Assembly (NCBI GenBank): GCA_015059495.1
Contig: SVAI01000001.1
Location: 1 to 64,000, forward strand
Length of the DNA: 64,000 nucleotides
Reading direction: 5' to 3'
Source of the DNA: Bacillota bacterium
GTDB taxonomy: Bacteria; Bacillota_I; Bacilli_A; RF39; UBA660
In this document: one piece after another, positions 51,986-60,486 of the stretch
Layout of the letters: the number at the start of each line of letters is the position of its first letter
Numbering within the stretch: the first letter of the stretch is position 1
Position numbers and translations under genes: made by a program
The notes under the pieces: generated by a model
What the model saw: only the letters and a program-made list of their open reading frames with translations
The model's database searches: none
What the model was told of the DNA's origin: nothing

Positions 51986-52016
51986 AAAATAAGTATTCAA
52001 ATTGAATACTTATTTT
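51986..52016. terminator. Two-way terminator between the 50691 gene and the sirtuin gene
   Basis: AAAATAAGTATTCAA and TTGAATACTTATTTT form an almost perfect palindrome with A and T runs on both ends, serving the two converging genes. Confidence 0.87.
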
Positions 52017-52726
52017 AATTTACTAAATACTTTACCTAAATCTTCATTAATAACAAGAGTTGCCATCTTATCAAATTTAGTTATTTCTTTATTTATTATT
52101 ACTAAGTTTTTACCTTTAAAATATCTAATTAATCCTGAAGCAGGGTATACACTTAAAGATGTACCAGCAATAATTAATGTATCACATTTACTAATTGCTT
52201 TAATAGATTTATCTAATACATCATAGTTTAATTCTTCTTCATATAAAACTACATCTGGTTTAATAAATCCACCACATTTACAAGTAGGTATACCATCACT
52301 TTTAAATACTGAATCATAACCATACTTTTTATGACATTTAGTACAATAATTTCTAGTAACATTACCATGTAGTTCATATACTTTTTTAGAACCAGCTAGA
52401 GTATGCAAATTATCTATATTTTGAGTAATAATAGCTTTTAACTTTCTTTTCTTTTCTAATTCTACTAAATACTCATGTACTATATTAGGTTTAATATTAT
52501 CTATACTAAAGTAATTTCTATAAAAGTCATAAAACTCTTTTTTATTATATACATAAAAACTATGCGATAGCATGGTTTCAGCTTTATATTTAAACTTCAT
52601 TTTATATAAACCTTTTTCACCTCTAAAGTCCTTTAATCCACTTAAAGTAGATATACCAGCACCACTAAAAAATACTATAGACTTAGAACTATCGATAATT
52701 TTTTGTAAAGTTTCAATTTCTTTCAT
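52010..52726 (-). CDS. cobB: Sir2-family NAD-dependent protein deacylase
   Basis: Removes acyl groups from protein lysines using NAD. 238 residues; AAGGTGATTTAT before 52726 sets the start. FFSGAGISTLSGLKDFRG is the NAD site, TQNIDNLHTLAG and ELHGN carry the catalytic region with His, and four Cys (YCTKCHK ... TCKCGG) form the zinc site. PDVVLYEEEL, IAGTSLSVYPA and LVIINKE complete the Rossmann fold. The class between CobB-like and Sir2Tm-like cannot be set by eye. Confidence 0.94.
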   Translation of the reverse strand: MKEIETLQKIIDSSKSIVFFSGAGISTLSGLKDFRGEKGLYKMKFKYKAETMLSHSFYVYNKKEFYDFYRNYFSIDNIKPNIVHEYLVELEKKRKLKAIITQNIDNLHTLAGSKKVYELHGNVTRNYCTKCHKKYGYDSVFKSDGIPTCKCGGFIKPDVVLYEEELNYDVLDKSIKAISKCDTLIIAGTSLSVYPASGLIRYFKGKNLVIINKEITKFDKMATLVINEDLGKVFSKLK

Positions 52727-52790
52727 ATAAATCACCTTTAATATTATACTACAAATATGGTATAATTTAAAACAGCAGGGGATGTATAAT

Positions 52791-53822
52791 ATGTACGATG
52801 AAATAAAAGAAAAGAAATTAAAAATAGATAAAATACTTAAGAAGAAAAAACATATGTGTTTATTTGATTTAACATTTAATGATCAAGATCAATTTAAATT
52901 ATATGTTAGATTAGATTATGTTAAGACTAGTAATGTCTTTAAAGTAGTATGGGTTAATCTAGGTCAAATGACCTCTAAAAAAACAGAAGACTGGATTAAT
53001 TATAATTTAATTTATCCAAATGAAGTAGAACGCTTTAAAGAAATAATAGCAAAAAATGGTATATCAGAAGACTATGTTGATAGAGATAAAGTAAATGCTA
53101 AATGTGTTATTAATTCATATATTACTGATTATGAATACAATAAGAAAACATTTGAATTTAAAAGATATATACCTAAGTGTTGGGAATTCTTAGCAGATGC
53201 TTTATATATATTATTTGAGGCAATGCCTAAATACTTACATGTAGAATTTCAAATATTAATAGAAAAATTAATTAAACCACAAGAAAATACAATATTTGTA
53301 TTTGATGAAGAAACACAAAATATAGATGATTTATTTGACGAAAAGACTATTGCTACTGGTTTAGCATTACATAAAGTAGGAGCTATATCATTTATAGAAA
53401 AACAAGATAATGTTACTTATGCTACTATTAAAGTTATTGAAAATCATTTAGTTAGTATTTATGATTTAAAAGATACTAAAGAAAAACAATTTTCTTGTAC
53501 ATGTGGAAAACATATTTTTTGTGAACACATATATGCAGTATTAACTGCTATTAAAAATAATGAAGAAAAGAAATTCTTTAAGATAGCTAAAGTAGATAGT
53601 GATAAGCCATTACTAGATAATATTAGTAATTTTGAATATTTCTTATGTCCTGGTATCTTCCAAGGAAACTTTGTAGTAATACTAGGAGACAACTTCCAAT
53701 TATTACCAATATTAGTAGATAACAAATTACAATATAAAATAGTGGAAGATGATAAAGATAAGAATTTAGAACATGCTCTAACTACTTATCTAGAATCTGT
53801 TAATTATAAAGAAGATAAATAA
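52791..53822 (+). CDS. SWIM-type zinc finger protein, unknown role
   Basis: 343 residues, cytoplasmic. GGGGATGTATAAT precedes the ATG at 52791; the listing of three residues upstream depends on a weaker start. Residues 236-246 read CTCGKHIFCEH, the CxCx(n)CxH pattern of SWIM zinc fingers, usually involved in DNA or protein binding. Around it are DLKDTKEKQFSC and IYAVLTAIKNNEEK. The N-terminal 200 residues have no match I recognise. It is transcribed away from the sirtuin gene, with which it shares a short divergent promoter region, and has its own terminator. Confidence 0.72.
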   Translation: MYDEIKEKKLKIDKILKKKKHMCLFDLTFNDQDQFKLYVRLDYVKTSNVFKVVWVNLGQMTSKKTEDWINYNLIYPNEVERFKEIIAKNGISEDYVDRDKVNAKCVINSYITDYEYNKKTFEFKRYIPKCWEFLADALYILFEAMPKYLHVEFQILIEKLIKPQENTIFVFDEETQNIDDLFDEKTIATGLALHKVGAISFIEKQDNVTYATIKVIENHLVSIYDLKDTKEKQFSCTCGKHIFCEHIYAVLTAIKNNEEKKFFKIAKVDSDKPLLDNISNFEYFLCPGIFQGNFVVILGDNFQLLPILVDNKLQYKIVEDDKDKNLEHALTTYLESVNYKEDK

Positions 53823-53850
53823 AGTATTATTATTCAAATAATACTTTTTT
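53821..53850 (+). terminator. Terminator after the SWIM protein gene
   Basis: AAAGTATTAT pairs with ATAATACTTT around a 6-7 nt loop, then Ts. Confidence 0.85.
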
Positions 53851-53879
53851 AATGATATAATACATGAAAGGTGATTCCT

Positions 53880-55961
53880 ATGAAAAAAATTGAATTATTA
53901 GCACCAGCTGGAAACATGGAAAGTTTATATGCAGCAATAGAAGCAGGAGCAGATGCTATCTATTTAGGTGGCAAAAACTTTGGTGCCAGAGCATTTTCAA
54001 AAAACTTCAATGATGAAGAAATTATTAAAGCTATTAACTGTGCCCATATCTATGGTGTTAAAGTATATGTAACATGTAATACTCTAATATATGATAGAGA
54101 AGTAAAAGACTTTTTAAACTATGTAGAATTCTTACATAAGAATAATGTTGATGCTATACTTGTTCAAGATTTAGGTATGTTAGATTTAATAAGAAAAACA
54201 TATCCTAAACTTGAAGTACATTCTTCAACTCAAATGCATATTCATAATTTAGATGGAACTAGATTAATGCAAGATCTAGGTGTTAAAAGAGTAGTACTAG
54301 CAAGAGAAACATCAATTAATGATATTAAAATAATTAAAGCAAACACTGATGTTGAACTTGAGGTATTTGTTCATGGAGCATTATGTGTATCATATTCTGG
54401 ACAATGTTTAATGTCATTCTTTAACTCTGGACGTAGTGCTAACCAAGGAGCTTGTGAAGGCTCATGTAGACTAAAATATAATGTTTTAAAAGATAATAAA
54501 ATAATAGATAAAGATGTATTTGCACTATCACTTAAAGATTTAAACTCACTAGAAAACATCGGTAGACTAATAGATCTTGGTGTATCTTCACTAAAAATAG
54601 AAGGAAGAATGAAAAGTCCAGCATATGTTTATCTAGTAACATCATTATATAGAAAAGCAATAGATTCATATTATAAATTAGGTAAAGTAGAAATTGATAA
54701 GAAAACTCTACATGACTTAAAAGTAGTATTTAATAGAGAATACACTAGAGGTTTCTTATTTAATGAAAAGAATGAAAACATTGTTAATATGAAAAGTTCT
54801 AATCACCAAGGAGTAGAAGTTGGAACAGTAATAAAAGCTAAAAACGATACAGTTGAAGTAAAACTAAGTGATGATGTATTTATTGGCGATGCTCTAAGAA
54901 TATTATCATCATCTGAAGATGCAATCATATTAAATAATTTCTATATTAAAAATAAATTAGTTAAAGAAGCTAAAAAGGGTGATGTAATATCATTTAAAGT
55001 ACATAAAAAAATAGACTTTAATAGTATTGTATTAAAAACATCATCAGCTAAAATAACTAATGATATTAATAATATTATTTTAGAACACAAAAGAAGAGTA
55101 CCACTAACTGTTAGTGTTAATGCAAGAGTTGGTGAGCCACTAAGAATAGTAGCAACAGATGGTAAGAATTCTATTAGAAAAGAATCAATTGTTTTAGAAT
55201 CATCTATTAATAGACCAACTACTATTAGTGATCTAGAAGATAAAATAAATAGACTTAATGATACTGCATATACTATTAACTCTTTAAAAATAAATATAGA
55301 TGATAATGTATTTGTACCACTTAAAACATTTAATGATTTAAGAAGAGAAGTAATCGAAGAACTAAATCAAAAAAGACAATACAAAACAGAATTTGAAAAG
55401 AGTGAATACCAAATCGAAGTACCAAACTTTAAAACTGAACAAAATGAAAATGAATTACATGCAAATCTATTTAATAATGAAATATTAAGATTACCAAAAA
55501 TTATTAATAATTATGAAGATTATGATAAGAATAAAAAGTATTTAGTTAGTGAAGTAGGAGCATTATATTCTCTAAATAATGTAGATACTGATTATTCACT
55601 TAATGTAACTAATTCTTATACAGTAGCTTTTCTACATTCACTTGGAGTAAATAAAATAACTTTATCACAAGAACTAGGTTATTATGATATTAAAGATATA
55701 ATTAATTATTATGAAAATAGATATCATAAACATCCTAATCTAGAAGTAATAACTTCATCTAATATTGAAGTAATGTCTACTAAATTTGATTTAAATAAAT
55801 ACTATAATATGACAAATTTAACTTTAGAAGGTAATAAACATAAATATTATTTAATAAGTAATGATAATTATATGAGTATATATTTAACTGATAGAAAAGA
55901 AGATGATCATAATTATTTTGAAATAGGTATTAATAACATTAGAAAGGATTATATAGACTAA
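53880..55961 (+). CDS. Peptidase U32 family protein (RlhA-like RNA hydroxylase)
   Basis: 693 residues; AAAGGTGATTCCT sets the ATG at 53880. The barrel begins KIELLAPAGNMESLYAAIEA, GADAIYLGGKNFGARAFS; the U32 signature is ELEVFVHGALCVSYSGQC, followed by FNSGRSANQGACEGSCRLKY, with the Cys set believed to bind an iron-sulphur cluster, and LKIEGRMKSPAYVYLVT. The long C-terminal part matches the size of E. coli RlhA (23S rRNA C2501 hydroxylation) rather than the short Bacillus YrrN/YrrO pair that modifies tRNA wobble uridine. It acts in RNA modification, but which RNA is unclear. Its stop overlaps the next start by one base. Confidence 0.9.
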   Translation: MKKIELLAPAGNMESLYAAIEAGADAIYLGGKNFGARAFSKNFNDEEIIKAINCAHIYGVKVYVTCNTLIYDREVKDFLNYVEFLHKNNVDAILVQDLGMLDLIRKTYPKLEVHSSTQMHIHNLDGTRLMQDLGVKRVVLARETSINDIKIIKANTDVELEVFVHGALCVSYSGQCLMSFFNSGRSANQGACEGSCRLKYNVLKDNKIIDKDVFALSLKDLNSLENIGRLIDLGVSSLKIEGRMKSPAYVYLVTSLYRKAIDSYYKLGKVEIDKKTLHDLKVVFNREYTRGFLFNEKNENIVNMKSSNHQGVEVGTVIKAKNDTVEVKLSDDVFIGDALRILSSSEDAIILNNFYIKNKLVKEAKKGDVISFKVHKKIDFNSIVLKTSSAKITNDINNIILEHKRRVPLTVSVNARVGEPLRIVATDGKNSIRKESIVLESSINRPTTISDLEDKINRLNDTAYTINSLKINIDDNVFVPLKTFNDLRREVIEELNQKRQYKTEFEKSEYQIEVPNFKTEQNENELHANLFNNEILRLPKIINNYEDYDKNKKYLVSEVGALYSLNNVDTDYSLNVTNSYTVAFLHSLGVNKITLSQELGYYDIKDIINYYENRYHKHPNLEVITSSNIEVMSTKFDLNKYYNMTNLTLEGNKHKYYLISNDNYMSIYLTDRKEDDHNYFEIGINNIRKDYID

Positions 55962-56275
55962 TGAATACTTTAGAAGAAAAGTATAGAACTTTATTTGGAG
56001 CATACTTAGGTATGATGTTATTAGATGAATATCCATATAAAGCATATAAACTAAAAGAAATAAAAGACTATATTAATGACTTTACTAATACTTATCAATT
56101 ATATAATTATGATTTCAATGAATATTTAAATAAAGTAGATAAACAAGAATCAGATATAGTTAAACTACAAGATTTACAAAGAGTAGGATTAATACTAGAA
56201 TTTGATACTGAATTAAAATATATTATTAAACAAAAAATAAGAGATATTAAAAAGGGTGGACAAGATGAAAGATGA
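55961..56275 (+). CDS. Small unknown protein downstream of U32 gene
   Basis: 104 residues, charged, Tyr and Asp rich, mostly helical, no signal. Its start overlaps the U32 stop and its end overlaps the next start by 11 bases, so a tight operon. I recognise no family. Confidence 0.7.
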   Translation: MNTLEEKYRTLFGAYLGMMLLDEYPYKAYKLKEIKDYINDFTNTYQLYNYDFNEYLNKVDKQESDIVKLQDLQRVGLILEFDTELKYIIKQKIRDIKKGGQDER

Positions 56276-56654
56276 CAAAATAGATAAAATTTTTAAAATA
56301 TATGAAGTAATTGCTTATTCTATAGGAATTATTGTATCAGCTATTGTTTGTTTCTATGTTTTAAATCTTCAATTTAAAAATGCAGATTTAACAACAAAAA
56401 TAATACTAACTCCATTTACATTATGTATACTTTATACTATGGGATTATATGTTGCTAGATTATTTCATAAAGATAAATTAGAAAAGATATTTTTAAAAAG
56501 TTATGTAGTAACTTTTCTACTACTATGGTTTGGTTTAGTTGGATTTGCTACATATTCCGCAATAAAAGATAATCAATTATCAATGTTATTATTTTTAATA
56601 CCTTTTTATGTAGTAGGTATATATGCTTTCTATAAATTCATAATAAAAGGTTAA
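56265..56654 (+). CDS. Four-helix membrane protein, unknown
   Basis: 129 residues. AAGGGTGG sits 5 bases before the ATG at 56265, better than a GTG three codons upstream. Four hydrophobic helices (IAYSIGIIVSAIVCFYVL, IILTPFTLCILYTMGLYV, SYVVTFLLLWFGLVGFATY, MLLFLIPFYVVGIYAFYKF). Lies in the U32 operon. No family recognised. Confidence 0.72.
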   Translation: MKDDKIDKIFKIYEVIAYSIGIIVSAIVCFYVLNLQFKNADLTTKIILTPFTLCILYTMGLYVARLFHKDKLEKIFLKSYVVTFLLLWFGLVGFATYSAIKDNQLSMLLFLIPFYVVGIYAFYKFIIKG

Positions 56655-56655
56655 C

Positions 56656-57003
56656 ATGAATGATATATTAGATAAATTATCTAAATCTAAATTTAGATCA
56701 TCATTTCATTTAAGAAAATATATGATTGAGTATATTGATGATAAAGGATTAGAGGTAATTAAAAGTCATGCCTATGATTTTATTAAAAAAAGATTGGCAC
56801 CAAAAATAATACCAAATGATGGCAAACAAACACCAACCAAAGGTCATCCGGTCTTTATTGCTCAACATGCAACAGCAACCTGTTGTAGGTCATGCCTAGA
56901 AAAATGGTATCATGTACCTAAAAATACAGAACTAAATGAAAAACAAATAAATGCTTTAGTAGAAGTAATAATGGAATGGATAAAAAGAGAATATAAAAAG
57001 TAG
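56656..57003 (+). CDS. DUF4186-family protein
   Basis: 115 residues. LSKSKFRSSFHLRKYMIEYI, then KGHPVFIAQHATATCCRSCL and KWYHVPKNTELNEKQINALV follow the DUF4186 pattern: His and Cys clusters (FHLR, QHATATCCRSC, EKWYH) that look like a metal site. Function unknown. Starts 1 base after the membrane protein gene. It ends at a two-way terminator. Confidence 0.85.
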   Translation: MNDILDKLSKSKFRSSFHLRKYMIEYIDDKGLEVIKSHAYDFIKKRLAPKIIPNDGKQTPTKGHPVFIAQHATATCCRSCLEKWYHVPKNTELNEKQINALVEVIMEWIKREYKK

Positions 57004-57022
57004 TTCAATTGAACTACTTTTT
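56997..57022. terminator. Two-way terminator
   Basis: AAAAGTAGTTCAA and TTGAACTACTTTT form a palindrome at the stop of the DUF4186 gene; it also serves the converging 57286 gene. Confidence 0.85.
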
Positions 57023-57286
57023 CTTATTACTTGTGTAATAAATATTTAATATTATTAAATATAACAATTCTACTATAGCGTATAATATTACGGCACATAA
57101 TAATATAGATGTAATAATCATATCAAATGAATCATTTACTATAGTTAATAATTGTTGAACTAATACTAGTAAGAAAAATATACCTATAATTATTCTAATA
57201 CCATAAGCACTTTGACCTAAAGCAGTTTTCTTAAATTCATTATTTATTTTTCTAACTTCATCTCTTTTTAAACTAAATATACTCAT
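57014..57286 (-). CDS. Small membrane protein, unknown
   Basis: 90 residues. GGAAGAGG before the ATG on the minus strand. A charged start (MSIFSLKRDEVRKINNEF) and two helices (IRIIIGIFFLLVLVQQLL, ITSILLCAVILYAIVELLYL). No family recognised. The region upstream, toward pyrG, holds divergent promoters. Confidence 0.72.
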   Translation of the reverse strand: MSIFSLKRDEVRKINNEFKKTALGQSAYGIRIIIGIFFLLVLVQQLLTIVNDSFDMIITSILLCAVILYAIVELLYLIILNIYYTSNKKK

Positions 57287-57406
57287 ATATAAAACCTCTT
57301 CCTATAATAATTTTAACATAATAAATAATAATAAAAATATTAATTAAATTTTAATTGTAAACAATTGTAAAATTTTTGTTGTTTTAATTTTATATAAATA
57401 TTTAAG

Positions 57407-57415
57407 TGATATAAT
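57407..57415 (+). promoter_or_regulatory. Extended -10 promoter of pyrG
   Basis: TGATATAAT (TGn plus TATAAT); no good -35. Transcription would begin near 57421-57423, just before the leader hairpin. Confidence 0.65.
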
Positions 57416-57428
57416 TAAAGAGAGCCTA

Positions 57429-57460
57429 GGGTGGTTCTCAAAAGAGAATCATCCTTTTTT
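57429..57460 (+). promoter_or_regulatory. Leader terminator (attenuator) of pyrG
   Basis: GGGTGGTTCTC pairs with GAGAATCATCC (11 pairs, two G-U) around AAAA and is followed by six T, between the promoter and the pyrG ribosome binding site (AAGGAGG at 57469). This is the place and form of the CTP-sensed attenuator known for Bacillus pyrG. The GGGC start needed for that reiterative-transcription mechanism is not evident at the predicted start, so the sensing mode may differ. Confidence 0.75.
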
Positions 57461-57482
57461 GTTATTTTAAGGAGGTAAGTTT

Positions 57483-59087
57483 ATGACAAAATATGTTTTC
57501 GTTACAGGTGGAGTAGTATCAGGTTTAGGTAAAGGTATTACTGCATCATCCCTAGCATTACTACTTAAAGCCAGAGGTTATAAAGTATTTATGCAAAAAT
57601 TCGATCCATACTTTAATGTGGATCCAGGAACAATGAATCCAATTCAACATGGTGAAGTTTTCGTAACTTATGATGGTTGTGAAACAGACCTAGACTTAGG
57701 ACACTATGAAAGATTTATTGATGAAGAATTAAATTATACATCAAATATTACAAGTGGTAAGATTTATAAAAACGTAATTGAAAAAGAAAGAAAAGGAGAT
57801 TACCTGGGAGCAACAGTTCAATTAGTTCCTCATATTACAAATGAAATTAAAAACAAAGTGTATGAAGCAGGTGTAACATCTAATGCTGATATTGTAATCA
57901 CTGAAGTAGGTGGTACAGTAGGAGATATCGAATCCCTTGCTTTCTTAGAAGCCTTAAGACAAATACAAATGGAAAAGGGAAGAGAAAATACTTTCTTTAT
58001 TCATACAACTTTAATTCCATATATTTATGGATCTAATGAACTTAAAACTAAACCAACACAAAACAGTGTTAAAGATTTAAGAAACTTAGGTATCCAACCA
58101 GATGCTTTAGCTTGTCGTACACCATTTCCAACATCAGATCACCTAAAAGAAAAACTAGCACTATTTTGTAATGTTAATAAAGAAAACATTGTTGATGAAA
58201 TAGATGAAAAGAATATCTATAGAATTCCACTTCATTTATATGATCAACATATTGATGAAATAGTGTTAAAACAATTTAACTTAAAAGTTAATAAAGCTAA
58301 TATTAAATATTGGGAAGATATTGTTAACGTAATGGAAAACCTAAAAGGTGAAATTGAAATATCACTAGTAGGTAAATATACTGAATTACATGATGCTTAT
58401 CTTTCAGTTATGGAAGCACTACATCATGCAGGTTATAAATATAATGTTAAAGTAAATATTAATTGGGTAGATTCTGAAGAACTAGAAGATCCAAAAGTAG
58501 ATCTTAAAAAAGTATTTAAAAATACTAAAGGTATTATTGTACCAGGAGGATTTGGCCGTCGTGGTATTGAAGGTATGATTAAAGCTATTACCTATGCTAG
58601 AGAAAATAAAGTTCCATATCTTGGTATTTGTTTAGGTATGCAACTAGCAGTAATTGAATTTGCAAGAAATGTATGTAAATTAGAAGATGCAACTTCAACT
58701 GAATTTGATTCAATGTGCAAGAACCCGGTAATTGACCTAATGGATGATCAAAAAGGAATTCTAAACATGGGTGGAACTTTACGTTTAGGTAATTATGAAT
58801 GTACTATCAAAAAAGGTACTTTAGCATATAAAGCATATAAAGAAGAACATATTCAAGAACGTCATAGACATAGATATGAATTTAATAACAAATATAAAGA
58901 AGTAATCGAAGAAAATGGTATGACTATTTCTGGTATTAATGATTTAGCTAACTTAGTTGAAATTGTTGAAATAAAAGATCATCCACATTTCATTGGTGTT
59001 CAATTCCATCCAGAATTTAAGTCTCGTCCAAATAGACCAGAAGGTGTATTTGCAACATTTATAGAAAGTGCGGCTAAGAAAAAATAA
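57483..59087 (+). CDS. pyrG: CTP synthase
   Basis: Makes CTP from UTP with glutamine and ATP. 534 residues, full length. Synthetase part: FVTGGVVSGLGKGITASSLA, KFDPYFNVDPGTMNP, DLDLGHYERF, ITEVGGTVGDIESL, TKPTQNSVK. Class I amidotransferase part: GIIVPGGFGRRG, LGICLGMQLAV with the nucleophile Cys, RHRHRYEFNN, and VQFHPEFKSRP with His and Glu. AAGGAGG precedes the ATG. A micropeptide start overlaps its stop. Confidence 0.98.
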   Translation: MTKYVFVTGGVVSGLGKGITASSLALLLKARGYKVFMQKFDPYFNVDPGTMNPIQHGEVFVTYDGCETDLDLGHYERFIDEELNYTSNITSGKIYKNVIEKERKGDYLGATVQLVPHITNEIKNKVYEAGVTSNADIVITEVGGTVGDIESLAFLEALRQIQMEKGRENTFFIHTTLIPYIYGSNELKTKPTQNSVKDLRNLGIQPDALACRTPFPTSDHLKEKLALFCNVNKENIVDEIDEKNIYRIPLHLYDQHIDEIVLKQFNLKVNKANIKYWEDIVNVMENLKGEIEISLVGKYTELHDAYLSVMEALHHAGYKYNVKVNINWVDSEELEDPKVDLKKVFKNTKGIIVPGGFGRRGIEGMIKAITYARENKVPYLGICLGMQLAVIEFARNVCKLEDATSTEFDSMCKNPVIDLMDDQKGILNMGGTLRLGNYECTIKKGTLAYKAYKEEHIQERHRHRYEFNNKYKEVIEENGMTISGINDLANLVEIVEIKDHPHFIGVQFHPEFKSRPNRPEGVFATFIESAAKKK

Positions 59088-59257
59088 TGAATAGACTATT
59101 ATATAACTACATAATTGAAAAAATAAAACTAATTCAAATATCACAAAGTCCTTATCAAATTGCTAGAGATAATACTAAACATAATTCTAGTGATTATAAA
59201 CAAGAAAGAAATTTAATTAGAACTAGAAAAAGCAACATAAGAACAACAAATAAGTAG
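59087..59257 (+). CDS. 56-residue basic protein coupled to pyrG
   Basis: The ATG overlaps the pyrG stop (TAATG) and a terminator follows the stop, so it fits a translated unit. MNRLLYNYIIEKIKLIQISQ followed by a basic, Asn/Arg-rich end (RNLIRTRKSNIRTTNK). No ribosome binding site of its own apart from coupling. No family recognised; may be a chance ORF in AT-rich DNA, though coupling and exact fit to the terminator argue for reality. Confidence 0.5.
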   Translation: MNRLLYNYIIEKIKLIQISQSPYQIARDNTKHNSSDYKQERNLIRTRKSNIRTTNK

Positions 59258-59274
59258 ATTAAATCTACTTTTTT
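59252..59274 (+). terminator. Terminator after pyrG operon
   Basis: AAGTAGATT pairs with AATCTACTT, then six T, overlapping the micro-ORF stop. Confidence 0.85.
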
Positions 59275-59304
59275 GAACTATATTATTAATAGAAAGGTAC
59301 ATTT

Positions 59305-59796
59305 ATGAAAAGAAATATTATTATAATAATTACGTTAATGGTAGTTATAATTGCATCATTTATTATTAATAAAACAAATGAAAGTAAAAAGATAGAAAAG
59401 CACTCTGGCGAAGAAGTAATAACTACAAAACTAGATAACTATACATTTAAAATTAAAGATGGTGTAATTGCTAATTGCGTGACATGTGATATTTCAACTT
59501 ATGATAATAAAAAAGTTTTATATTATAAACAAACTTACGAATTATATTTATGTCAAAAAGATGATTGCTATACTATAAAACAAGTACTTGATAATAATAT
59601 GACTACATTAGATGATATTTTATCCAAAGCAAAAGACAAAGATGGTGCTTATGACGGTGGAAGTGCTATCTACTATTTTGATAAATTTAACGTAGTTAAA
59701 TGTCATCGCAATATGAATGATGGAACAGTTAATACTAATGTTTATTTTGGTGACAAATCATTAACTGAAGTAGATGTTTGTGAAATCATAAAGTAG
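59305..59796 (+). CDS. Small Cys-rich membrane-anchored protein
   Basis: 163 residues. GAAAGGTAC precedes the ATG. One N-terminal helix (IIIIITLMVVIIASFII) and an outer domain of about 130 residues with six Cys (NCVTCD, LYLCQKDDCY, VKCHRN, DVCEI), suited to three disulphides. It resembles a small secreted beta domain with no lipobox. Single-gene transcript. Family unknown. Confidence 0.72.
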   Translation: MKRNIIIIITLMVVIIASFIINKTNESKKIEKHSGEEVITTKLDNYTFKIKDGVIANCVTCDISTYDNKKVLYYKQTYELYLCQKDDCYTIKQVLDNNMTTLDDILSKAKDKDGAYDGGSAIYYFDKFNVVKCHRNMNDGTVNTNVYFGDKSLTEVDVCEIIK

Positions 59797-59817
59797 ATGA
59801 ATAATCTACTTTTTTTT
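59791..59817 (+). terminator. Terminator after the 59305 gene
   Basis: AAGTAGAT pairs with ATCTACTT around GAATA, then T run. Confidence 0.85.
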
Positions 59818-59848
59818 GTTATAATTATAAAGAAACAAGGTGATATAC

Positions 59849-60484
59849 ATGCAAATTGAATTAGGTGGTTATTTAATAGATGTTGAAATAGAATATAAAT
59901 CTAATAAGAATTTATATATAAGAGTTAATGATGATTTAAAAATGCATGTAACATGCAATAGGTTATATACTAAAAATCATATATTAGATGTTATTACTAA
60001 AAACCAAAAGAAATTATTAAAAATGTATGAATCTAAATTAAAAGAAGTAGATAATAATAACTTTTATTATTATTTAGGTGATAAATATACAATTATTTAT
60101 GATGAAAGTATTAAGCAACCAATAATTGATGGTGATTTAATATTTGTTAAAAATGAAAAGATGTTAGATAAATTTACTAAAGATAAAATCATTAGTGTAT
60201 TTCAAGAAAGATTAGATAAGTGTGCACTAACTTTTGATAGTCTACCTAAATACACATTAAGAGTAAGAAAAATGTCTACAAGATGGGGTGTAAATAACAG
60301 GGGTAATAATACTATTACATTAAATACTGAATTAATTAAAAAAGATGTAACTCTAATAGATTATGTTTGTATTCATGAACTATGTCATTTCTTACAAGCT
60401 AATCACTCACCTAAATTTTGGGCAGAAGTAGAGAAACGTTACCCATACTATAAACAAGCAAGAAAGATGTTAAGGGAGGTATAA
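59849..60484 (+). CDS. YgjP-type zinc metalloprotease (DUF45)
   Basis: 211 residues; AAGGTGATATAC sets the ATG at 59849. N-terminal beta region (LGGYLIDVEIEYKSNKNLYI), then VRKMSTRWGVNNRGN and the zinc site HELCH (residues 176-180) in IHELCHFLQANHSPKFW, with the downstream His/Trp typical of the WLM/YgjP clan. Substrate unknown. It is the first of a chain running into trmD, starting 2 bases before the TrmH gene. Confidence 0.9.
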   Translation: MQIELGGYLIDVEIEYKSNKNLYIRVNDDLKMHVTCNRLYTKNHILDVITKNQKKLLKMYESKLKEVDNNNFYYYLGDKYTIIYDESIKQPIIDGDLIFVKNEKMLDKFTKDKIISVFQERLDKCALTFDSLPKYTLRVRKMSTRWGVNNRGNNTITLNTELIKKDVTLIDYVCIHELCHFLQANHSPKFWAEVEKRYPYYKQARKMLREV

Positions 60485-60486
60485 TT

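Noticed and set aside
50691-52000. Template repeat or reverse transcriptase for the putative variable region within this window.
   Set aside because: No ORF has reverse transcriptase motifs and no second copy of the GC-rich tract is visible; any such partner must lie outside.
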